Source: Anaeramoeba flamelloides (Eukaryota > Metamonada > Anaeramoebidae). From it: a DNA stretch of 64,000 nt. Made by a program: the position numbers and the translations under genes. The notes under the pieces are model-generated. The model ran no database searches. It had not been told where the DNA came from and was given only the letters and a program-made list of their open reading frames with translations. Positions 1 to 11,410 of this stretch are shown piece by piece. The stretch's first letter is position 1; each line of letters starts with the position of its first letter. The stretch covers positions 6,262,001 through 6,326,000 of the forward strand of contig JANTQA010000060.1 in assembly GCA_027625915.1 (NCBI GenBank), read 5' to 3'.

Positions 1-902
1 AAAAAAAAAAAGTTTTGAAAGATCAATTTAAAGTTTATTCGGAAAGCCCTGAAAAATTTGAAAAAATGTGTTTATTTTTAAAAAGTTTTTGTCAACATTT
101 TAATTATTTATTCTTTCGAAAAAAGTATTAATAGGAAACAATGATTTTCTTAGTTTAAATTATTTGGATTTGAATTAATTATAAAATTAAAAGTGAAATA
201 AACCACGTAATTTTTTGATTTAGGAGCAAATTAAAAATAATTTCAATTTTCCAGCATAGATTTTAATAGTGTGCAAAGAATACAATTCCAATTTTTTTAA
301 AAAGCAGATTTTTGAATCAAAATTACTTCTTGATTGAAGAAACAAATTCTATTATATCTTTTTTTTTTTTTTTCTTATTTTAGAATTTTTTTTTTTGTTA
401 TTATTTTTTTTTTTGTTTTTGCTTTTTCAAGACATAAAAAAAATTTGATTGGGTATGTCTTTCCCATGTATAATCGTGAAATCTATGATTCTACGCTTAA
501 ATTCTGAAAGGTGATTTAAGTAAAAGGACATCTAGAGTGTAATTTACATTTCAACAACAACAATAATAATAAAAGCTTTCTTTTTTTGTATTTATTATCA
601 TTTTTTTTTTTTGAAATTATAAAATTACTTTCATTGTAACAAGAAGGTTGTTTTTAATAATTCAAAATCCGATTTTGTTGATGAAAAGAAAAATTCAATT
701 TGTAGAATATTCAAAATCGAATTTTTACTCATTTTTTTGATTTTAATTAAAGGAAAATCTGGATAATGGTTAAGCAAATTATTTGAATTAATTTTTATTT
801 CTTTTTTCTTTGGTTATTTGATTTTTAATATAGGACTATTAATTAATTTTATAAAACATTTAGTTTTAGTTAATGTGTTTTTAAATATTGAAGAAAAATA
901 TA

Positions 903-1618
903 AAGCACATTCTAAAAATTTGAACAAACCCAAAATCACAAATAGACAAAATAAAATCCCAATTTATTGTATTTTTCCAATTTATTGTTAAGAACTAAGT
1001 GTTGGACACTTATTCTGGTAAATAGAATTTTGAAGTGACTAAATTTGTGTCTCTTAATTCAAAGAGTATCTTAAAACAGACACAGTCATTAGAACAATTT
1101 TAAACTCAATTTAGTTTTCTAAATTTATTGTATTTTTCGAATTTATTCTATTTTTCTAAAACATAAGATTAAAACACATTTAAGTTACCCATGTATTAAT
1201 GTTTTTATATGTAATCATTTTCATCCAAATAAAAGAAAAAAATATAAAAACAGAAAAATAAAAATCGGTGTGTCCAAAATAATGAAACTAGCAGGAACAA
1301 AAATGTATTGGCAAATTTGTTGAAATTTCACAAATAATTATTGATAGATCAAATGATTAGATAACATCAACGAATTGAATCTGATTTTTCTCTTTAACAA
1401 ACTCAACACTAACCTTCTATTAACCTTCTATCTAAAAAAAATTTCCAGATCTAACGATTCAGAAACTGGAAAAAAAGGAAATGAAAACAAAAAAGAAAAA
1501 GATGAAAAATGAAAAAAAGTTTGTAAAATCAAAATTATTTTCAAATTGAATGTAAAGTGTGGTAGTATTTTTATTCTTTCAACTATTTAAACTTTGCCCA
1601 AATTTTTGGAATTTAATT
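903..1618 (+). mobile_element. MITE, 531-bp TA-target family, interrupted copy
   Basis: This copy aligns with those at 26171-26704 and 51924-52454. Shared blocks include CCCAATTTATTGTATTTT, the internal GTGTGTCCAAAATAATGAAA, and TTCCAGATCTAACGA. The ends (TTCTAAAAATTTGAACAAAC on the left; GCCCAAATTTTTGGAATTTA on the right) are decayed versions of the inverted TTCCAAAAAATTTGGACACA. TA flanks both sides. It is about 180 bp longer than its relatives because extra DNA sits at roughly 979-1140 between two copies of AATTTATTGTATTTTTC. Confidence 0.75.
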
Positions 1619-2299
1619 TATTTGTAATTTTCGTATAAAAAAAAAAAAAAATGGATTGATATATTTGTTATATAGTTTGTATTTACTAAATTAATCATCA
1701 TTCACTTTTTGAATATAATAAAGAATCATATGCATGTGTTCGTATCTATAATTGAATGCTTAAATCGGTTATTATTGTTTTGGATAAACTACTTTTTCAA
1801 AAATTGATAAAAACCTTTTAATTGAATGATTGATTTTATTTTAAGACAAGTAAACTCCTTTTCAGTCAATAGGAACACTTGTTTAATTGATTAAATAGAA
1901 CAAAATTTATGAGTTTAATTCAAAATTTCTTCTCGAAAAATTTTTTCAATTTTTAGATCTAGATCATTTTTTCTAATTCAATTATTTTTTTTTTTCTTTT
2001 TCTTTTCTACTTTTTACTTTTCTTTTTTTTTATTTTTCTTTTTTAACTTTTTTCTTTTCTTTTTGATTTATTTTAAAAGAAATTCAATTCGAAAAAAAAA
2101 AAAGAAATGTTTGAAAACTCCAAATTAACATTAAGAAAATTATGGATATGTAATTTCTTTTAAAATTCATACATTTACAATTATAAAATCTTATTGTTGG
2201 CCTTTTTAATTTCATAAATAACTTGAGAATTTTTACATGTGCTGTTCCATTGAAAGTACCAAAAATTTTTTTTCACAGTTATATTTTTTTGTAATATTT

Positions 2300-2465
2300 G
2301 AGAGTTTCTTAAGGTATTTCATTAATGAATGTCAACTCGAATCGGAAGTTTATTATTTTCTCTTATTTTTAATAATCCTTATATTTTAGTTGATTTTAAA
2401 AACAAATTGAAGTTTTTTTTTTTTTTTTTTGGTTGTGCACCTTTAAGTGAAATGGGGTTTCTTTT
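2300..2465. repeat. Dispersed repeat, copy 1 (intact insertion site)
   Basis: The run TTTCTTAAGGTATTTC, then a TTATTATTTTCTCTT-type block, TTAGTTGATT and a right end CACCTTTAAGTGAAATGGGG, reappears at 53697-54025. There it is split by a TTAA-flanked element. The present copy therefore shows the pre-insertion state. The right end is loosely like the GCCTTAAAAGTGAAACTGAC ends of the 195-bp hairpin family, so the two may be distantly related. Confidence 0.5.
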
Positions 2466-3111
2466 TCACTTTCTATTTTTCTTTCAAAAAAAAAAATAAA
2501 AAAGAAAAATATTTTTAAACTTTTAAGATAATTTTTCATTTCAAAGTGGCCTAGTCTTTCTAAATACCTGTTATTATTTTCATGTGTTAGTGACTTGAAA
2601 ACTTTGATTTTTAATCAAACCGAAAATTCCTCTAATTTTTTTTTTTTCTTTAAAGTCTGTAAATTACTTTTTAATGATATATAGATAAGATATATCTTTA
2701 ACGTACTTGTTTTTAAGAAGAAGAATTTGTGTTTGAACGCTTCTTTTTGTTTGTTTTCTTTTTATTTTTTTATTTGATAAAAAATTTTTAAAATTAAATT
2801 TTGTTTGATTTTAATTATTGGAAAATTATATTAAATAATAAACAGACTCCGAATTTTATTGAAAGATTAAGCAAATAAACCAAAAATAATTGGTTGATTT
2901 AATCTTATCATCATTTTTTTTTATATTCTTTTTTTTTGGATTCTTTTTTTATTTGATCGTCATATTCAACTCGAGAAAAAATTATTTTGATTTTTGATAT
3001 TTAATATTTCGTTTTTGGATGTTAAACAATGATCATTTTCAGGATCTGAAAAGTTATTAAATTTAATTAAAATCCCGCTGAAAGATTAAAAAGAGTTCTT
3101 AGATTGGTATA

Positions 3112-3241
3112 GTCATTTTAAAAAAGTGTGACAAAAAAGTTTTCAAGAACAACCTTTAAAACAGTTAAGCAATCTTCAATATTCCTATTTTTAGGACTTT
3201 ATTAAAAAAAATATTTTGTTACACTTTTTTTAAAATGATTT
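3112..3241 (+). mobile_element. MITE, 130-bp TA-target family, copy 1
   Basis: The left end GTCATTTTAAAAAAGTGTGA is repeated in inverse at the right end (ACACTTTTTTTAAAATGATT), and TA lies at both borders. Related copies are at about 34124-34249 and 39935-40072. There is no coding capacity. It lies about 240 bp beyond the last visible codon of the minus-strand G-alpha gene. Confidence 0.7.
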
Positions 3242-3481
3242 TAATTCTTTTTGTGTTTTGAATAATATCACATTCTTTCTTGGGACTGTTTATGTAACCA
3301 GCATTTTCATTATTTTATGTGTGTTAATTTCTCAACGTTTGAGAATCCTTTTTAGAGGAAATTTAAATTTTGGTAATCAAGTATATTGTTCTGGTAACTC
3401 TTTTTTTCTTTTCTTTTCATTTTCTCTTAATTTGTTGTAGTACTATTATTATGAGCAATAAGTTTGTAAATTTTTTTTTCG

Positions 3482-4967
3482 CTACATTACATCTAAAAAA
3501 TCTATCATGGAATGAATTGAATCAACAAAATCAATTGAGTAACTAGAGAGATTAGTGATTCCAATTACAAATAGTAGAGACAAGCGAAAAAAAAAAGAGT
3601 GCTAAATATATTTTCAAATTTAGCAATAATTTTTAAATTTTTCATTAAAATTTTCAAAAAAATAAGAAAAAAAAAAATATTATTGACTTACATATAAAAC
3701 AATTGAAACATCATCAAATTGATGAATCCATTTTCTTCTTTCAGAACGTTGGCCACCAACATCAACAACCCTATGAAAGTAATCAGTTTATAAAAATAAA
3801 TTAATCAGTTTACAAAAAAAGCAATAAAAATGAATAAAGGCAAGCTCCACAAACTTGTTAAGAAGAAACAAAAGACAAAATGAAAAATCGAAAAATATAG
3901 TACTGCCATGGACGATCATCAACTGTAAATTGAATCACATTAACACCTGTTGTTGGTATACGACACAATAGTATATCTTCTTGGTTAGGTTCGAAATTTG
4001 GATCGGAAATTCTTTCACAATTATTCAAATAACTAAATAGTGTCAGCAAGTTTATTATTAAGAAAAAATAAAAAAAATTGTTTAGAGAATTCAAAAATTA
4101 AAGGGAAATTCATATTGCGCGAAATAAAAAGAAGATTGCTCGATCAAAAACCTTTTAAAGAAACAAAAAGAAGAAAAAATAAAAAAAAATTAAAAATTAA
4201 AAATAAATCGAAGAATTCTTACAAATTGGCTGTATCTGGAAGCTGGAATTCTGATCGTCTGTCGTAGGCTTCTTTAAATCCTGGGTCTTGCCACAGTGTA
4301 GTGATTTGGCTTTGCACATTTTCTGTAAGATCCTCGGCTGAGTAATACTCCATTTCGTAAAATTCACGCATAATTTTTTTACTTTTGGATTTCACTTCAA
4401 TGCCTAGCTCATTAATTGCATCAATTAAAATCTTTGTATGGCTGATTAAATTAGACCGAATTGTTGTCGTATACAACGCTTTGTCCTGTTTTCCAAAGCC
4501 TCCTTTATACAAAATCATTAATTGTTTTAAAAAGGTTGACTTTCCTGATTCTCCGGTTCCTGCAAAAATATAAAAAATTTAAAAAAAAAATTTTCATTTT
4601 AATGTAAAAGTAGGATTTTAGGGATTTTTTTTCAAATAATTTCAGAAACTTCAATAAGATCAATTGTTAGACAAGAGTATTCAATTTCAAACAAAGCGAT
4701 AAAAATTCTTTTTTGGAAAAAAGCGAAAAAAACAAGCGCTTTTTTTTTTTTTTTTTGTTTTGTTTTGTTTTTATTTAAATCAAAAAAGTGCAATTCTTGT
4801 TCATTTCAATAAAAAAAAAAAAAAAATTATTAAGAATTACCCAGAACAAGAAGTTTAATTTCTTTGTTTTCGCTTTCCACTTCTTTTTTCATTTTTTCTT
4901 CGATTTCCTTACTTTTTTTTGATTCTTCTTCCTTTTGTTTTTTTTTTTTTCTTTTTGAATTTCCCAT
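3482..4967 (-). CDS. Heterotrimeric G-protein alpha subunit, C-terminally truncated
   Basis: Exons on the minus strand are 4967-4841, 4559-4223, 4032-3904 and 3770-3692, all with GT..AG introns and matching phases; a fifth (3601-3482, TAG stop) is tentative. The product starts [10 protein letters not shown], with Gly2 suited to myristoylation. The P-loop GTGESGKST is formed across intron 1. The helical domain includes [19 protein letters not shown], followed by switch I (CRIPTTGV) and switch II ([12 protein letters not shown]). Exon 5 reads like the VxxLSEYDQ...ESLxLF segment, but it enters through an AG that adds a poor HSFFFR stretch. The guanine-binding NKxD and TCAT motifs and the receptor-contacting C-terminus are not found downstream. 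The predicted length is about 263 aa against about 350 for the family, so this is either a degraded copy or a gene whose last exons I cannot see. G-alpha proteins act at the inner plasma membrane with G-beta/gamma and receptors. Confidence 0.85.
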
Positions 4968-5508
4968 TGAAAAGAAATAAGTAAGTAGATAGAATGCTTA
5001 GAAAAATAAACTAAAAAATAAAATAAAAAAAAATAATTAATTTGAGACTTTTTAATTAAGCCAGATTTGAAAGTCCTTCAGAAAAGGTTACAAACTGATT
5101 TACCAAGATTCTTTAGTAAGAAATTACAACTACTTTATTTTCTTTACGACACTTTGTGTCACAAAATTGGAACGATATTTTAAGGAAGAAAGAATATTTC
5201 AAAAAAGTAACATTTATCGGTTCCTTTTTTTGTGGGCCGAATTACAAAAAAAAATCAAATTCTTTTGTCCTTTTTTTGTGAATTAAATATCATTCAGAGT
5301 TTGGATTCTAAAATTGGAACAGTTTAAAACACTATAGTATAGTTTGTATTGAAAGTCTTGGTCGGATTGGATCGATGTGAATTGAGAAGTGAGTTATATT
5401 TTTGGGTTTCAAATAGAGAAATAAGGGTACAAGTTATCCTGGACCAAAAATTGTTAATAATTTTTGAACATAAATTTCCATTTTTTTTGTTGAAAGTTTT
5501 ATTCTTAA

Positions 5509-5677
5509 GTGACTAGTCTCTATATTGTTTTTTTTGACCAAACGATAAATAAGTTTTCTTTATCTAAATATATGTCTAATATGAAAATAAAAAGGTCTTT
5601 CAAATCTAATTAATTGGCAAAAAAATGTCTCAATCTCTATTAAATTTCTGTAAAAAAATTTAATAGAGTATAGTCCC
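5509..5677 (+). mobile_element. piggyBac-like MITE (TTAA target), copy 1
   Basis: TTAA occurs at both borders (5505-5508 and 5678-5681). The inverted ends are GTGACTAGTCTCTAT and, read inward from the right, GGGACTATACTCTAT. Near the right end, TCTATTAAATTT and AAATTTAATAGA can form a subterminal hairpin. The second copy is at 53707-53879. TTAA duplication is the hallmark of the piggyBac superfamily. At 169 bp it is non-autonomous. Confidence 0.75.
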
Positions 5678-6031
5678 TTAATTTAAATTGAAAAATGTAA
5701 TTGACTTATTTATTCAAATTATATTTTGTGAAACTTTCTTTATATATATATAGACTTTTTTATTGCTTAAGGGTCAATTCAATTATCTTGAATTTGCACA
5801 ATACTAATCTTGTTGCTTGATCATTAAAAATGACATTTCTTAAATTATAATCTTTAAGTTGAAAAAATTCAAAAAACAAAAATGAGATTTATATGATCTT
5901 TTTCACAAAAATTTAGATTTAAAATAAAATTAAAATGTATTCTCAATTCAATTATAAGAATAATAAAAAATAATATATTTCAAAGTCCCTCATGGGATAA
6001 AAAATCCAATTAAGGATTACATTCCACCCAA

Positions 6032-6055
6032 TTAAGGGTCGAGTTATTGTGTTAC
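6032..6055 (+). repeat. Solo end related to the 699-bp TTAA family
   Basis: TTAAGGGTCGAGTTATTGTG closely matches the end GGGTCGAGTCATTACTGTG of the element at 59321-60019 and carries the expected TTAA. The similarity stops after this end and I found no partner end, so it is probably a remnant or a different family member. Confidence 0.4.
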
Positions 6056-6643
6056 TTCACTTTCACTTCTCAAAAAGTATTCACAAGGAAGAAATTTGAC
6101 AAAAAAAAAATAAATAAAAATAAGAAAAACATTTTTCACAGATACTTTTTTTTTTTCTTTTTCAATGAAAAGGAAATTGAAAATAACAAAAAAAATAATT
6201 GCAAAAAAAATGGTTTTTCGGGATTTCCAAGTACAAGTTAGGAATATAAACATTTCAAACTTGTAAAAGTAAATTTAAAAAATGTACAAAACAGCCAGAG
6301 TTATTATTGTGAGTTCAGAAAATTGAAATGGAAATTCTTAAATATTTAAATCAAATTTGGAATAACCCTACAAAGTAAAAATTGTGAAAATTTCTCATTT
6401 TTTCTTAAATAAATTCTGTGTGAAAATATTAATAAGAGTACAAAACCCGTTCAAGAATATTTTTATACCTTATTTCACCATTTTCACATGAAATTACAGT
6501 CCTTAACAAAAAAGAGTTTCAAAAAATCTCAATTATAAAATTTCAAATTTAGAAGAAAAAAAATATAATCTTTTCTTATTATACTCATTATTCCTGGATA
6601 AAGTTGGTTTAACAAAATTACTCTACATTTATCTGAATCATTT

Positions 6644-6840
6644 CAGACAGTTTCAAATATAAAGGACAAAATTTAAACAAAATTTAAGGTACAAAAAAAT
6701 CCCAAATTAAAGCACAAAATTTGTTATTTTTTTTTTTTTACAGATTGTTTTACTAGAATCTGAATTTTGTGCCTTCATTTGAGATTTTTTTAGTGTCTTA
6801 AATTTAGTTGAAGTTTGTGACTTAAATTTGAAACTGACTG
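6644..6840 (+). mobile_element. MITE, 195-bp hairpin family, decayed copy
   Basis: The left arm begins CAGACAGTTTCA and continues with TTTAAGGTACAAAAAAATCC. The right arm is its inverse, ending in TTGAAACTGACTG followed by TA. It aligns over its whole length with 61157-61351 but carries many substitutions, so it is older. Essentially the whole element can fold on itself. Confidence 0.75.
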
Positions 6841-9731
6841 TAATTTTATTTCGAGTATTAGTAACAAATATAACTAGATAAGATAATAGTTAATATGATA
6901 ACTTTTCTTTCAAAAATAATAAAAAAAAATATTTATTTTGTTAGATATAAAAAATATATAAAGAAAATCAAGAATTCAAAGAAATTAAAAAAAAAAATAT
7001 AAAATTAATGCTGATTGTGTTTAGCTTAATTTAGATGTTATTTGTTTTATTAATTGTTTTCTTTTTGCTCTTATATTCCCAAAAATCAGAAGATAATCCC
7101 CAGAATAGAACCCACTTGCATAAGACCATACTTGATAGAAGTTAATCCTAACACCAGTTAGAGTTAAACCATAAAACATTATTTAGACCGATGGTTAATT
7201 AATTTTTATTTTTGGCTATAGTTAAACCCACAATACTTTAAAAACAATAATACCTTGTATTAATCTAATATTTTTATCGTTTTCAATTTTAAAAGGAAAA
7301 AATTTACAACTAAAATGAAAGAACCATTAAAGGAATTTAATTAACAAAAAAAAAAAAAACTTTACTGACTATAATTATTGGTTGATTTTTCTCTTTTACT
7401 TGGTGGACATTAAGAATGAATTGAAATAAAGTTTTTGATTTATAAAATATGTGTATTCGTATCTCTAATTATTAAAAAAAATCCCTATCCCAAGAATTTA
7501 AATATTAAATTCGTGTTTTATTTTACTCTTGTATAAAATACATTGAATTTGATCCAAATATTTTGAAATATATTGTTTATTATAAAAAAGGAACAAATAT
7601 ACTAAAAATATTTTTGAGTTAAAAAAATCTGATTTTTTTATATCCGTGTAGTATTGATCTAAGACAATAATTAAAATACATATTTATAACCCTTGAACTT
7701 ATCGTGAAACTATTTCTTAAGGTTAGAAAAAATTAAAATTTATTTCAAAAGTTTTTTTTCCATGCTTATTGAAATGAAAAAAACAATCTATTTATGTTTA
7801 ATTAATAATATGAAATTTAAAGATAATAATCTAGATGAAAGAGAGAAAATAAACCTTTAAATTTATTATTCGAAAAAAAAAAAAATTCTACTTCTTCCAA
7901 AAAATAGTCAAATGTAGAAAAAATATCTACTTGTTTATACTATTATAATTATATAAAAAGGTATCATTTCGATTTATTATTAAAATTTATTTTTTGTATA
8001 TTTTAAAACAAAAACGAAATCTAAAAAATCAGGATGGCTATTAGATTAAAAATAGAATAAAAATCATCAAATGAACCCAAATTTAAGAATGTAAAATTTT
8101 TAAAAATTGGAGATTTTCATTGTAAACATTAGAAAAATTGAATTTTTTGGGGTATTTTATTATTATCTTTTTTCTATTCGTGTAAAATAGATATCAGGAT
8201 TTTAACAATTTCTGTTAATCCAGTTTGAAGAATTTCGGTTTAAGATATCTTTATTGCCATGTAAAAAATAACTGGTGTTAATTATGCGATTTCGAAAAAA
8301 TATGTAGATTATAATTCTCAATAGGTGAAATTTTTAAGATCAACAAGAGAGAATTATAATTTATTTATTATGGAAAAATGAATAGATATACAAGATCGAT
8401 TATTCGAAACGGGTTAGTTAATACTACTAATTTTAAAAAAATAATAAAACAAATAAACAAAACAAACAAATATATTTTTGATTTTTCTGGAATTTAAAAA
8501 ATAATAAAAAATACAAAAAATTCTACCAATTTTTACAAATAATTTTGAAAAATTTTCTCTAATTATGTATTTCCAAAAATCAACTTTAAAGTACTAAACT
8601 CAAACAAATTGATCAATTTGATCTCAGAATTTTGAACTTTATTTTTTTATTTTTATTGTTTGTTAAAAACATTCAAATTAGATGCATCAGATGATTAAAA
8701 GACTCTTTTGATTTTCACTTTTTTCGAAAATTAGTCTAAGCTGCAATACGAGCTCTACATAAAATTTACTAATTTGATTTATCCTACAACTCTTTTAATT
8801 TTAATAATGCGAAACTCTTGCATCATCCTAAAAAGTTATTTTCAATAACAAAAAAAAAAAATCACAATTTGAAAATAGCCAAAATTGAAAGAATAAGCAA
8901 GCGGTAATAAGTTACTAAAGATAAAGTTAATTAAATTATCATTATATACATGCTATTTTTTTTTTTTTTTTAACCCTGCTCGGAAAAAAATGATAATTTA
9001 ATTAATATAAAAATATTTTCAAATTAAATTTTTTATTACATCTTCCTAATTCAAATTCGTTTTACAATTATTTTTCCATTTAATTATATTTTTCCTTAAT
9101 AGTAAGAACAGTTGCGTGTCTGTGAGTTTTGTTTGTAATATATTCTTATTTTTTATTTATGAAAAAATGATAATTTAGAGTGTTGCCATTTTATATGTTT
9201 TTTTGAGTTTATAAAAACAGATTCAAACCAATAATAAAAATATTAATGAATTTAAAAATAGAGGAGTCTGTTTCAAGTGGCACTTCGTTAAAATTTAAAT
9301 TTTTTATTAATTTTTTTCATCAAATCTCTAGAGGGGTTACAACTAAGTGTTGTTAATTAAATTTTTTAATATACTTCAAAATATATTCATCTCAGTAGGG
9401 GTTATTGTTTACCCAACCCCAAAAAGATAATCTTGAAATTTTTTTGGACCCACATATATTCAATTCATCCATTTTATCTTAATCGTGTTGAAATATAAAC
9501 CCCAAAATGTTTCTTCCAGCATAAAGAGAAACCAATCCCTACAACGTGATAAAAGATTAAAAAAAAATAAAAATCTCTTTTTTATCAATTTTTACAAGAT
9601 TTTACCCTTTTTAAATTCTTTGAAACGTTGTAAATTGTCTCAAAGCTTGACCAATCTTCAAAACTTTAAAGCAAGTCACTGTTATTATTGAGGTGAAAAA
9701 ATTGCAACAACAACCATTTTTTATACTTTTA

Positions 9732-10604
9732 ATGTTTCCCTTAAATGGCACCCAGGAACAAAACGAAAAAATGCTAATCAAAAAGGGCCTTCTGTTGAAT
9801 AAAAATGAAGCAGATTCGACTGATCAGATTGAAAAAGCAGAAAACTTTAACTTAACAAGCATACCAAGTTGCCAACGATTGAGTGTTTTATTGTTTTTGC
9901 TTATGTTTCTTCCCTATTTTGCAATTAAGCAAATAATTGTTAATCCCGCTCGTTGGCTTTCTCGTTTGTTAACAAAAATAATGGTTCTTTTTACCAATGC
10001 AAACACAGATCAAAAGAATGAATTCCAGAGCAATTCATCACAACTTGAAAATCTCGTTTATGAGTTCTTTGTTACGATTTCCCGATACTTATTGAAATGG
10101 TTGCCAGACTTTATCGAGAGAATTCTCTTAATAACGATCCAGACCCTATTGAAGATCTTTCTCGTTTTGCCAATCAGGTTGATTAAAAAAATCATTTTCT
10201 GTGCATTGAAAATTACCAGCTTTATTTTCAACAAAATCAAAAGACTGATAACTTTTTTGTCCAATATTATCGATTTTATTATCATCTTTCTCATAGAAAA
10301 GGTGTTTCAATTGTTTGTTACAGTTCTCACTTTCTTTTTTAAGAAAAAATTTGTCAAGCCAACGAACAACTTATTAACACAATACATGGATTGGTCTAAA
10401 CTTATATGGTTTAGTTGGTGGATGAAATATGGAATCAAAGTCGGTCGATTTATTATTAACCTCCCTATTTTAATATTGACAAAAATATCCAAATTTTTCA
10501 GAGACCTATTTTCTGATCTTTCTTATTTTTCGAGATGTGGAAACACAATTATTAGCTTCATTTTACATCCCTTTTATTCACTTTATCAATTTATTTTTCA
10601 ATAA
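9732..10604 (+). CDS. Hypothetical hydrophobic membrane protein
   Basis: A 290-aa single-exon frame. I start it at the first ATG (9732). An in-frame extension back to 9693 without an ATG could belong to an upstream exon, since AG precedes 9693. The first 50 residues are polar. Residues about 50-70 (SVLLFLLMFLPYFAIKQIIV) form a strong membrane segment. Several further hydrophobic stretches alternate with Lys/Arg (for example ILLITIQTLLKIFLVLP, IIDFIIIFLIEKVFQLFVTV). The pattern suggests a multi-span or re-entrant membrane protein with basic loops. G+C is visibly above the flanks, and the frame is uninterrupted for nearly 900 bp, which supports real coding. I recognise no family, catalytic motif or neighbour that hints at function. 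Confidence 0.6.
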   Translation: MFPLNGTQEQNEKMLIKKGLLLNKNEADSTDQIEKAENFNLTSIPSCQRLSVLLFLLMFLPYFAIKQIIVNPARWLSRLLTKIMVLFTNANTDQKNEFQSNSSQLENLVYEFFVTISRYLLKWLPDFIERILLITIQTLLKIFLVLPIRLIKKIIFCALKITSFIFNKIKRLITFLSNIIDFIIIFLIEKVFQLFVTVLTFFFKKKFVKPTNNLLTQYMDWSKLIWFSWWMKYGIKVGRFIINLPILILTKISKFFRDLFSDLSYFSRCGNTIISFILHPFYSLYQFIFQ

Positions 10605-10967
10605 TTGCTTTTCAGAATCAAATTAACCACCCAGCCAATTTTGTAAAAGTGCACAAAATTATTTAATCAGGTTAACCTACACTATTTCTGTCATCTTATT
10701 TTCGGATTTTAATGTTAAATATGTTTGTTTTTGAGCAATTAATTCCCTTTTCATCGGTTTATTTTATTTGTAAAAATATTATTAAATTAATACTTTTAAA
10801 TCCATAAATTCATTAGTTTTTTCTTTTTTTTGTGTGTTTTGGGTTTTGTATTGTTTCTTTTTTTTTTTTTTTTTTTAGAATACTATTTTTCAAATTTTAG
10901 AGATTTGAAAGAAAAAATTAGGACAGATGTTCACGGTTAGAGATGCATAAATAATAACTATATATAG

Positions 10968-10968
<1 letters not shown>

Positions 10969-11030
<62 letters not shown>
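10969..11030. repeat. (TA)n(TG)n microsatellite
   Basis: About nine TA units run directly into 22 TG units, seven bases before the TA flank of the element at 11039. A shorter TA/TG tract occurs near 23117-23153. Confidence 0.95.
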
Positions 11031-11034
<4 letters not shown>

Positions 11035-11038
11035 TGTA

Positions 11039-11410
11039 AACCATTCCAGACCTACCCTGAAATCTATGATAAACAGAAAATTCATTTTTTATTTCTCACG
11101 CTTTCCTTTCTTTCACAGAATTTTCTAGACATATAATAGCCTATTACAAACCTTGAAATTTAATAAAAAGATAAAAAATTTCTACTTGGGAATAAATTTT
11201 AAATTTGAATAGTTTTCACTACAAACCTCATGGATGAAAACTTTATTAAAATTTTTCAATTTTTTGTGGATCATCAATTTCTAAAGACCTTAAAATCAAA
11301 CTACAAGAATATTTATAGATATTAGTAATTCAACCACATTTTATACAATCTTGTGATTTTTTGAATTTATTTCGGAAACAACAGTCGTTTTTTCACAATT
11401 ATAAGAGTAG
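11039..11410 (-). mobile_element. 521-bp TA-target family, partial copy
   Basis: The sequence from 11039 matches the reverse complement of 36860-37380 over roughly 370 bp. Shared stretches include GAAATCTATGATAAACAGAA, TAGCCTATTACAAACC, AAAATTTTTCAATT and TCAATTTCTAAA. The end is ACCATTCCAGACCTACCCTG against CAGCCGTTCCAACCCTAACG in the better copy, and TA precedes it. The far terminal repeat is not visible, so the copy is truncated or badly eroded there. Confidence 0.65.

Larger units (their letters stand above)
1..3481. other. Intergenic A+T-rich DNA with decayed transposons
   Basis: No protein gene is supported here. The stretch is A+T-rich with many A or T homopolymers. It holds a 531-bp-family element interrupted by extra sequence (903-1618), one copy of a repeat shared with 53.7-54.0 kb (about 2300-2465), and a 130-bp TA-flanked element (3112-3241). 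The short open frame at 3258-3440 uses a non-ATG start and has no recognisable content. Confidence 0.7.
4968..9731. other. Intergenic A+T-rich DNA
   Basis: No gene is supported. Contents seen: a TTAA-flanked MITE (5509-5677), a possible solo end of another TTAA family at 6032-6055, and a 195-bp-family hairpin (6644-6840). A palindromic GGGGTTATTGTTTACCCAACCCC-like stretch lies near 9398-9420. The open frames at 6044-6253 are homopolymer-driven. The frame at 9485-9691 opens with GTG and has no recognisable content. Confidence 0.6.

Noticed and set aside
9485-9691. 68-codon frame just before the membrane-protein gene
   Set aside because: Starts with GTG and lies in a different frame; no splice sites join it cleanly to the next frame.
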